From: CAYQSU01 sp964420325
Lineage (GTDB): Bacteria; Pseudomonadota; Alphaproteobacteria; Rhodospirillales; Defluviicoccaceae
Direction: 5' to 3'
Assembly (NCBI GenBank): GCA_964420325.1
Contig: CAYQSU010000018.1
Span: 1-48,092 of the forward strand
DNA length: 48,092 nucleotides
Each line of letters starts with the position of its first letter. Position 1 is the first letter of the stretch. The position numbers were made by a program, and so were the translations under genes. Shown here in pieces: positions 42,362 through 48,092 of this stretch. The notes below the pieces were generated by a model. The model searched no databases. It saw only the letters and a list, made by a program, of their open reading frames with translations, and had not been told where the DNA came from.

Positions 42362-43234
42362 CTAGAGCCCGCTTCCGAGGCCAACCATCTCTGCGCTGAT
42401 GTCCCAGAGCCGCCCTGCCACACCGGCGTCCCGCGAGGCCGGCGACGACAGGGTCGGCCGGCACTTGTGGAAGTAGCCGCCGCTCGTGCCCTCGACTTCG
42501 GGCGAGCTCGCGAGAAAGACGCTGGTCCGGGCGCCGGCCTCGACGCCGATGGCGCCGAACGTGGTTGCGAGCCGCCAGGCCAGCGGCGGCACGGCGCGGT
42601 TGCGCGAGCCGATGTCGGTGGCGACGAAGCCCGGATGCAGGGCGTTCGCCGCGACGCCGCTGCCGTCGAGGCGCCGGGCCAGCTCGTAGGTGAAGTGGAT
42701 GTTGGCGAGCTTCGACCGGCAGTAGACGGGGAACCCCTTGTAGCCCTTCTCGGCCTGAAGATCGGCGAGGTCGAGGGCCGCCCGCCGATGGGCGTCGGAG
42801 GCGACGTTGACGATGCGCGAGGGCGCCGCCGCCTCGAGCGCCGGCAGCAGCAGGCGGGTGAGCAGGAAGTAGCCGAGGTGGTTGAGGGCGAACGTCATCT
42901 CGATGCCGTCGGCCGAGAGCCGGCGCCGGCCGAACATCGCGCCGGCGTTGTTGACGAGGACGTCGAGGCGGGGACAGCGCTTCCGCACCTCGGCCGTGAC
43001 CCGGCGCACCTCGGCCTGGCTCGACAGATCGGTGGCGAGGAACAGCGCGGAGCCGGCCCTCGGGTCGCCGGCGATCTCGGCGGCCAGCGTCTCTCCTCGT
43101 TCGCGGTCGCGGCCGATGGCGACCACCGTGGCGCCGAGGCGGGCGAGCTCGCGCGCGGTGACGCGGCCGATGCCGCCGGTGGCGCCGGTCACCACCACCG
43201 TCCGGCCGGCCATCGGTAACCCGTCGTTGCCCAT
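42362..43234 (-). CDS. Short-chain dehydrogenase/reductase (retinol-dehydrogenase-like)
   Basis: A 290-residue SDR: cofactor motif VTGATGGIG, NNAGAMFG, and the active site Tyr/Lys in YCRSKLAN. The following HPGFVATDIG is typical of WW-domain oxidoreductase/retinol dehydrogenase relatives. The substrate is unknown. The ATG at 43234 has AAGGTGGAGG upstream; an in-frame ATG seven codons later is possible. The C-terminal extension is longer than in minimal SDRs. Confidence 0.88.
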   Translation of the reverse strand: MGNDGLPMAGRTVVVTGATGGIGRVTARELARLGATVVAIGRDRERGETLAAEIAGDPRAGSALFLATDLSSQAEVRRVTAEVRKRCPRLDVLVNNAGAMFGRRRLSADGIEMTFALNHLGYFLLTRLLLPALEAAAPSRIVNVASDAHRRAALDLADLQAEKGYKGFPVYCRSKLANIHFTYELARRLDGSGVAANALHPGFVATDIGSRNRAVPPLAWRLATTFGAIGVEAGARTSVFLASSPEVEGTSGGYFHKCRPTLSSPASRDAGVAGRLWDISAEMVGLGSGL

Positions 43235-43402
43235 CCTCCACCTTCCGTTCCGCCTAACTGCTCCGTGATATGGGTCCGCAGCGACCGAAGTTAAGCTGTC
43301 TTCGGCGGCTTTCGGCGCCGGCGTCGCGGTGCCGTCCCGGCGCCTTTGTTGCGGCTTGGTCTCGGGCTATGCTGGCGCCGCCACGCGGGCGGAAGGGACG
43401 GA

Positions 43403-44575
43403 ATGCAGCGATCCGTTGTTCATATGTTTCGCGGCGTCCTGGCGGCGGTGGTGCTGGCCTCCGCCGGGGCGCCGTCGGCCGCCGACTGGGAGGAGCGGAT
43501 CCGCGGCCTCGAGCCCGGGCGCTGGCTGGAGATCACCGAGAACAGGGCCGGCACGATCCTGGACACCCGCCTGGAGCGCGTCTTCCCGCCGTCCGACGGC
43601 CATCCCGGGTGGGGTACGCTCGGACCCAAGGCGGTGATGCGGGCGTGGAGCGGCGGCGCCTACGACCTCCGGCGCGACCGGCTTCTCGTGATGGGCGGCG
43701 GCCATCGCGATTACGGCGGCAACGAGGTTTACGCGTTCGAGCTCGAGAGCTTCGAATGGAGGCGGCTCACCGACCCCAGTCCGATGAGCGGCGCCGCCAA
43801 GTCGCCCAGAACCACCGACGGCACGCCGACGTCCCGGCATACCTACGACGGCCTCGAGATGCTCGAGGAGCCGGACCGGCTGTTCCTGTTCGGTGGCTCG
43901 ATGTTCGGAAACGGCTCGCCCTGGGATGCGGCGGCGTGGCTGTTCGATCCGGATCGGCGGGCGTGGCAGCGCCGGGCCGAGGCGCCGTCGTCCGGCTATG
44001 CCGCGGCGGCCGTCCACCCGGAGACCGGCACCGTCTTCGTCCGCATCAGCAACCGCTTCATGGAGTACGACCCCCGCGCCGACCGCTGGGCCGTGCACAT
44101 CCAGCGCGACGGCTGGCACGGCTGGGGCACCGCGGTCATCGATCCGAAGACCAACCGCTTCTTCCAACTGACCAAGGACGCGGTCTTCTTTCTCGATCTC
44201 GACGGCCTGAAGACGGCCGACCGGGGCCGATGGTGCCGGCACCCGACCGAGGGCTGCTGGTCGAAGGCGCCGGCTCACGGCGATTCGATGCCCGAAGGGC
44301 CGCCCGCCGGATTCGCCCGTGATCCGGCGAGCGGCCGGATCCTGGCGTGGGCCGGCGGCCCGACCGTCTGGAGCTTCGATCCCGAAAGCTTCCGCTGGAC
44401 GCGCCTCCCGTCGGACGAGGGGCCGGCGCCGGAACGCTGGCGCAAGCGGGAGGACAGGATGCAGTCCAAGTCCCGCGGCGTCTACGGCCGCTGGCGCTAC
44501 CTGCCGACCCGCGACGTCTTCATCGGCGTCAACGCCACCGACGACAACGTCTGGATCTACAAGCCGCCGCGGTAG
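43403..44575 (+). CDS. Secreted Kelch-like beta-propeller protein
   Basis: A 390-residue protein with a signal peptide (MFRGVLAAVVLASAGAPSAA near residues 7-25). Repeats resembling Kelch blades follow: WSGGAYDLRRDRLLVMGGGH, TYDGLEMLEEPDRLFLFGGS, YAAAAVHPETGTVFVRISNR and FARDPASGRILAWAGGP. The last blade ends IGVNATDDNVWIYKPP. Such propellers often bind carbohydrate or other proteins. No catalytic residues are recognised. The start at 43403 has GGAAGGGACGG upstream. It is followed 9 bp later by a lipoprotein gene, so they may form an operon. Confidence 0.75.
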   Translation: MQRSVVHMFRGVLAAVVLASAGAPSAADWEERIRGLEPGRWLEITENRAGTILDTRLERVFPPSDGHPGWGTLGPKAVMRAWSGGAYDLRRDRLLVMGGGHRDYGGNEVYAFELESFEWRRLTDPSPMSGAAKSPRTTDGTPTSRHTYDGLEMLEEPDRLFLFGGSMFGNGSPWDAAAWLFDPDRRAWQRRAEAPSSGYAAAAVHPETGTVFVRISNRFMEYDPRADRWAVHIQRDGWHGWGTAVIDPKTNRFFQLTKDAVFFLDLDGLKTADRGRWCRHPTEGCWSKAPAHGDSMPEGPPAGFARDPASGRILAWAGGPTVWSFDPESFRWTRLPSDEGPAPERWRKREDRMQSKSRGVYGRWRYLPTRDVFIGVNATDDNVWIYKPPR

Positions 44576-44584
44576 AGGGCCGGG

Positions 44585-45124
44585 ATGTCGATGCGATGCG
44601 CCCTGGGCGGCTGCGCGCTGGCGGCGATCCTCGCCGCGCTCAGCGCATGCGAGGATGCGCCGCGGGTCTCCGCCACGCACCATGTGGACGATCCGTGGAG
44701 CTTCGCCGCCGGGGTGATGAAGGACGGGCCGATGCAGGTGGTGGTGCGCGGACAGCCCTTCGATGACGACGCCCGGCGCACCGAAGACGCGGTGCTCGCC
44801 GCGCTGACCGGCGCCGTCAGTCGCACCGCCACCGCCCGCTTCACCACCGATCCGGCACAAGCGGCGAGCGCGAGGCTCCGCATCGTCGTGCTCTTCAACG
44901 ACGGGGGCCCGGGCGGCCGGGAGGCCTGCGCCGCCGACGCCGAAGGCGGCGCACCCCGGACCGGCGGCGGCGTCCGGGTGGTGGCGGCCTTCTGCGAGGG
45001 AGGCGCCGCTCTGGCCACCGTCCAGGGCGCCGTCGAAAGGGCGGCCGGCATCGCCGACGCGCCGTTCCGGGCGCTCCTCCGTCAGGCCGCCATCGCGCTG
45101 TTCGACAGCGACGCGCATCCCTGA
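44585..45124 (+). CDS. Putative lipoprotein of unknown function
   Basis: A 179-residue protein with a lipobox LSAC (signal LGGCALAAILAALSAC, Cys at residue 22). The mature part has no recognised domain. It contains VVVRGQPFDDDARRTEDAVL and a helical C-terminus VQGAVERAAGIADAPFRALL. Two mature cysteines might form a disulfide. The start has GAGGG five bases before it and lies 9 bp after the Kelch-like gene, suggesting a shared envelope function (inference). Confidence 0.72.
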   Translation: MSMRCALGGCALAAILAALSACEDAPRVSATHHVDDPWSFAAGVMKDGPMQVVVRGQPFDDDARRTEDAVLAALTGAVSRTATARFTTDPAQAASARLRIVVLFNDGGPGGREACAADAEGGAPRTGGGVRVVAAFCEGGAALATVQGAVERAAGIADAPFRALLRQAAIALFDSDAHP

Positions 45125-45126
45125 TG

Positions 45127-45150
45127 CCGGCGCACGGCGGCTCGCGCCGG
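45127..45150. terminator. Hairpin between convergent lipoprotein and hemolysin III genes
   Basis: CCGGCGC and GCGCCGG with a 10-nt loop. A second small palindrome CCCGG-A-CCGGG lies at 45158-45168. There is no T-tract on either strand. Confidence 0.35.
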
Positions 45151-45168
45151 GCAAACTCCCGGACCGGG

Positions 45169-45861
45169 TCAGGCGAAGCCACCGGGAAGCGCGATCTCGC
45201 CCAGCACCGCCGCGTAGTGACAGGCGGCCCCGGCCAGCACCAGCGCATGCCAGATGGCGCGCTGGTAGGGCAGGCCGTCCCAGAGGTAGAAGACGACGCC
45301 TGCGCTGTAGAGGAGGCCGCCGGTACCGAGCAGGACCAAGGCCGGCACGGAAACCGATCGCGCAAGCGGCTCGATGGCGACGACGATGGTCCAGCCGAGC
45401 GCCTGGTAGAAGGCGACGGACCAGCGATCGAAGCGGCGCGGGCCGGTGAGCTTGAGCCAGGCGCCGGCGGCGGCGGCGGTCCAGACGAAGACGAGGAGCG
45501 GCGGCCCCCAGGCGCCATCGCCCATCTTGACCACGAGGAACGGCGTGTAGGTCGCGGCGATCATGATGAAGATGGCGGCATGATCGAGGCGGCGCAGAAG
45601 CTCGCCCCGTTCGCTCTCGCGGAGCATGTTGTAGAGGGCGGAACAGCCGAGAGTGGCGACGAGGGCGCCGCCATAGACCAGCACGGTCACCGTTCGCGAG
45701 GCCTCGGTCTGGGAGAACGCCAGGGCGGCAAGGACCAGGACGCCGACGATGCTCGCGGCGACCCCGCCGACATGGACGATCCGATCGGCGAGGTCCTCGT
45801 TGCGGCGGCCGGGGGAAGCGGCTTCGACCGCCAACCCGGCGGCAGGAGCCGGTCCGATCAT
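45169..45861 (-). CDS. Hemolysin III/PAQR-like membrane protein
   Basis: A 230-residue protein with about seven transmembrane helices. Family signatures are ADRIVHVGGVAASIVG, SALYNML near LDHAAIFIMIAATYTPF, and a C-terminal HALVLAGAACHYAAVL carrying conserved His residues. Bacterial members are related to eukaryotic PAQR receptors; their cellular role is unclear. The ATG at 45861 has GGAGG upstream and overlaps the stop of the small upstream gene by 4 bp, so translation is coupled. Confidence 0.9.
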   Translation of the reverse strand: MIGPAPAAGLAVEAASPGRRNEDLADRIVHVGGVAASIVGVLVLAALAFSQTEASRTVTVLVYGGALVATLGCSALYNMLRESERGELLRRLDHAAIFIMIAATYTPFLVVKMGDGAWGPPLLVFVWTAAAAGAWLKLTGPRRFDRWSVAFYQALGWTIVVAIEPLARSVSVPALVLLGTGGLLYSAGVVFYLWDGLPYQRAIWHALVLAGAACHYAAVLGEIALPGGFA

Positions 45862-46040
45862 TCGGCCTCCGCCTGACGGAACTCTCCCTCGGGATCGGTT
45901 TCGAGCAGATCGGCAACCCGCTCGTACAGGAGGGCGAACGCGCTGACGCGCGCCGCCGCCTCGCCGTCGCGTCCGCCGACGGCGCGAAACAGGTGAGCGG
46001 CATCGCGAAGAAGCCGTGCGGCCAGCTCGGCGTGGGTCAT
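45858..46040 (-). CDS. Small protein coupled to the hemolysin III gene
   Basis: A 60-residue protein (starts MTHAELAARLLRDAAHLFRA, ends LLETDPEGEFRQAEAE). It is mainly helical, acidic at the end, and without signal or membrane segments. From memory, similar short proteins occur in Rhodospirillales, but their function is unknown. GGAGG lies 8 bases before the ATG. The ATGA overlap with the next gene points to a shared role. Confidence 0.65.
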   Translation of the reverse strand: MTHAELAARLLRDAAHLFRAVGGRDGEAAARVSAFALLYERVADLLETDPEGEFRQAEAE

Positions 46041-46221
46041 CGACGTGTCCTCCTCTGTCATCTGGGTGGCGCCCCGGAGCCCTGGCGAGCAGGCGGAGCG
46101 GCGGGCCGCTCGGAGGGGCATGGGCGCAGCGGGCGGCACCGGGCCGCACTGCCAATCCCCCTTGGGCAAGGCTAGCGGCTTCCTTCGCCCCCGGTCAACA
46201 TGCGGCGCAGCGCGGGGAGGG

Positions 46222-46277
46222 AGAAGAAAGGGGCCAGCCGGCACCGGCGAGCCGACGCCGGCGGGGCGGCGCTGGCC
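46222..46277 (-). terminator. Candidate terminator after the HIT gene
   Basis: GGCCAGC (46271-46277 on the minus strand) pairs with GCTGGCC (46232-46238), with further GC pairing inside. It is followed by a pyrimidine-rich tail CCTTTCTTCTC. It begins 14 bp after the HIT stop. The long loop makes it moderate evidence. Confidence 0.4.
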
Positions 46278-46290
46278 GCGGCAAACGGGA

Positions 46291-46716
46291 TCACGGCGCG
46301 ATGCGGCTCCGGATCTCGGCCGCGACGTCGCGGATCCGGTCCATGCTGCCGGGCCTGAGGGGCCAGTTGAGCAGCAGGTTGTCGCCCTGGAGGCGCGGCA
46401 GCACGTGCCAGTGGAAATGCTGCACCGACTGCGCCGCTCCAGGCCCGTTGGCCTGGACGATGCTGAGGCCGTCGGGGCCGAGCGCGGCGTTGATCGCCCG
46501 CGCCACCGTCTGCGCCGTCCGCACCGTGGCGGCGAGCCAGTCCTCGGGCATGTCGAACAGCGTGGCGGCATGGATCTTCGGCACCACCAGGGCGTGCCCG
46601 GGATTGGCCGGGTTGATGTCCATGAATGCAAGCGTCCGTTCGTCCTCGTGGACCTTGAAGCTCGGCACCTCGCCGCGGATGATCCTGCAGAAGATGCAGT
46701 CCTGGTCGAGCGTCAT
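46291..46716 (-). CDS. HIT family nucleotide-binding protein
   Basis: A 141-residue HIT protein: N-terminal DCIFCRIIRGEVPS with CxxC, mid segment FMDINPANPGHALVVPKIH, and the catalytic histidine triad QHFHWHVLPR (H-x-H-x-H). Relatives hydrolyse nucleoside phosphoramidates or adenylated molecules. The ATG at 46716 has GGGAGG just upstream. It diverges from galE across 300 bp. The next minus-strand gene is 250 bp away. Confidence 0.92.
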   Translation of the reverse strand: MTLDQDCIFCRIIRGEVPSFKVHEDERTLAFMDINPANPGHALVVPKIHAATLFDMPEDWLAATVRTAQTVARAINAALGPDGLSIVQANGPGAAQSVQHFHWHVLPRLQGDNLLLNWPLRPGSMDRIRDVAAEIRSRIAP

Positions 46717-47016
46717 GGGCCTCCCCTCCCCGGGTCCGAGTATCGTCGTTGACCTTCGATCGTCCCGAGGTAGCAGGAGCGCCCGCGCCTCGGCAAGGGC
46801 CGTTCGCCATTCCGGGCAGGGTCCTGGGCTACTCGCCCATCACCGCAGCGGACGACGTTGGCGGGCGCAGAAGGCGCTTGCTGCCGACGCCTCGCGGGCC
46901 CACTCTCTGCCCAGCCGGACCATGGCCCGGCACCGCGATGTAACGGTTTCTCAAGGCGGCTCGGCCGAGACTCCGCCGAGGCCGCGATCCGGTCGGACAG
47001 GAGGACTCGCACGACC
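46717..47016. other. 300-bp divergent intergenic region, HIT gene to galE
   Basis: No coding frame with a good start was seen. It should contain promoters for both genes, but no clear -35/-10 pair could be read. An AGGAGGA site at about 46999 is the ribosome binding site of galE. Confidence 0.45.
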
Positions 47017-48009
47017 ATGACGGAACGGCCCGTCGTCCTGGTCACCGGCGGCGCCGGTTACATCGGCAGCCATGCCCTGCTCGCGCTCGGTGACGCGGGC
47101 TACGGCGTGATCGTCATCGACGACCTCTCGACCGGGGTGCGCGCACTCGTGCCTCGGGAGGTGCCGTTCGTCGAGGGCGATGTCGGCGACCAGGCGCTGG
47201 TCGAGGGACTCATCCGCGAGCACGATGTGGGGGCGGTCGTCCACTTCGCCGGCAGCATCGTCGTGCCGGAGTCGGTCGCCGACCCGCTCAAGTACTACCG
47301 CAACAACGCCGCCGCCAGCCGGACGCTGATCGAGGCCTGCGTGCGGACGGGTGTCCGCCGGTTCATCTTCTCGTCGACGGCCGCCGTCTATGGCGAGCCC
47401 GACCATGTGCCGGTTGCCGAGAGCGCGCCGACGGAGCCGACCAGCCCCTACGGCCGCTCGAAGCTGGTCACCGAGTGGATGCTGCGGGATGTCGCGGCGG
47501 CGCACGGCCTCCGCTACGTTGCCCTCCGCTACTTCAACGTCGCCGGCGCCGATCCCGCGGGGCGCACCGGACAGTCGACGCCGAGGGCCACCCATCTGAT
47601 CAAGGTGGCGAGCGAAGCGGCCGTCGGCGCCCGCGGCCACGTCGAGGTCTTCGGCGAGGACTACGACACGCCGGACGGCACCTGCGTCCGCGACTACATC
47701 CACGTCACCGATCTGGCGGCGGCCCACGTCGATGCGCTGCGCCACCTGGAGGCGGGCGGCGAGACCCTCGTCCTCAACTGCGGCTACGGGAACGGCTTCT
47801 CGGTGCGCCAGGTCCTCGACGCCGTGCAGAGGGTCGCCGGGCGGCGGCTCGACATCCGCCCGGCGCCGCGCCGCGCCGGCGATCCCTCGCGGCTGGTCTC
47901 GGACCCGAGACGCATCCGCGAGCGCCTCGGCTGGCGACCGCGCCATGACGACCTCGAGACCATGGTCCGCTCGGCGATCGCCTGGGAACGGAAGCTCCGC
48001 GGCCGGTGA
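47017..48009 (+). CDS. galE: UDP-glucose 4-epimerase
   Basis: A 330-residue extended SDR. The NAD-binding motif is TGGAGYIGSH. The catalytic set is Ser/Thr in FSSTAAVYGE and the Tyr/Lys pair in PYGRSK. FNVAGADP and DGTCVRDYIHVTDLA are typical GalE blocks. It interconverts UDP-glucose and UDP-galactose for surface glycans. The ATG at 47017 is 12 bases after AGGAGGA, a rather long spacing. It is alone and ends about 28 bp before the tRNA on the other strand. Confidence 0.95.
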   Translation: MTERPVVLVTGGAGYIGSHALLALGDAGYGVIVIDDLSTGVRALVPREVPFVEGDVGDQALVEGLIREHDVGAVVHFAGSIVVPESVADPLKYYRNNAAASRTLIEACVRTGVRRFIFSSTAAVYGEPDHVPVAESAPTEPTSPYGRSKLVTEWMLRDVAAAHGLRYVALRYFNVAGADPAGRTGQSTPRATHLIKVASEAAVGARGHVEVFGEDYDTPDGTCVRDYIHVTDLAAAHVDALRHLEAGGETLVLNCGYGNGFSVRQVLDAVQRVAGRRLDIRPAPRRAGDPSRLVSDPRRIRERLGWRPRHDDLETMVRSAIAWERKLRGR

Positions 48010-48037
48010 CGCAGGCCCGCCGGAGAAGCGAGCGGAA

Positions 48038-48092
48038 TGGTGGGCCCGGCAGGACTCGAACCTGCAACCAGACCGTTATGAGCGGCCGGCTC
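48038..48092 (-). tRNA. tRNA with CAT anticodon, 5' part beyond the window
   Basis: On the minus strand the visible part has the D-stem end GAGCC and anticodon arm GGCCG-CTCATAA-CGGTC with anticodon CAT. A 5-nt variable loop and T arm GCAGG-TTCGAGT-CCTGC follow. The acceptor strand is CGGGCCC, then A and an encoded CCA. The paired C72 rules out the initiator type. Elongator Met and Ile2 (lysidine-modified CAT) cannot be told apart without the 5' half. Confidence 0.9.

Noticed and set aside
1..48092. CRISPR array, prophage, integrase, attachment site or rRNA
   Set aside because: No regularly spaced direct repeats, phage genes, integrase or rRNA-like sequence were seen anywhere in the window.

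Overview
The window is about 48 kb of very GC-rich DNA with tightly packed genes and many overlapping start/stop junctions. An Irr-type Fur regulator, the pnp-rpsO-truB-rbfA-infB-ylxR-nusA-rimP gene order, a TamA/TamB pair and the protein sequences all point to an alphaproteobacterium, most likely a Rhodospirillales-like or Geminicoccales-like lineage. That placement is inference from protein character; no 16S gene is present.

Left part (1-6.6 kb): a D-2-hydroxyacid dehydrogenase diverges from an SH3-domain periplasmic protein. A minus-strand stress/iron module follows in transcription order irr, rubrerythrin, GlpC/HdrD-like CCG iron-sulfur protein, DUF3501 protein. An Irr-box-like palindrome lies between irr and rubrerythrin. 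A large nitronate-monooxygenase-like flavoprotein with a possible Fe-S cysteine set lies upstream of irr.

Next (6.7-16.2 kb) comes the minus-strand translation/RNA-metabolism operon rimP-nusA-ylxR-infB-rbfA-truB-rpsO-pnp. Its leader carries a candidate promoter, an 18-bp perfect palindrome and a textbook intrinsic terminator upstream of the rimP start. That arrangement suggests attenuation or a short leader RNA. Divergent from it (16.4-21.6 kb) is a five-gene 2-oxoacid:ferredoxin oxidoreductase operon: iorA, an iorB gene fused to a KorD-type 2[4Fe-4S] ferredoxin, korA, korB, korC.

The middle (21.7-28.9 kb) is looser: small unknown genes, a secreted animal-type heme peroxidase, an orphan amino-acid-type solute-binding protein with a TetR regulator, then tamA-tamB (27.0-33.3 kb) for outer-membrane/autotransporter assembly. 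An Rrf2 regulator with four clustered cysteines precedes a complete sulfate ABC importer (sbp-cysT-cysW-cysA, 33.4-37.9 kb).

The right part (38-48 kb) has a decayed IS transposase, a TacAT-type acetyltransferase toxin-antitoxin pair with a clear operator/promoter, an SNase-like nuclease, a HAD phosphatase that seems to start at ATT, RNase D, an SDR, a Kelch-like secreted protein with a lipoprotein, a hemolysin-III homologue with a small translationally coupled partner, a HIT protein, galE, and a CAT-anticodon tRNA cut by the window edge. No CRISPR array, prophage or intact insertion sequence was seen.

Most promising for new biology: (i) the Irr/rubrerythrin/CCG/DUF3501 module, (ii) the IorB-KorD fusion that welds two ketoacid oxidoreductases into one operon, and (iii) the terminator-bearing leader of rimP-nusA-infB.
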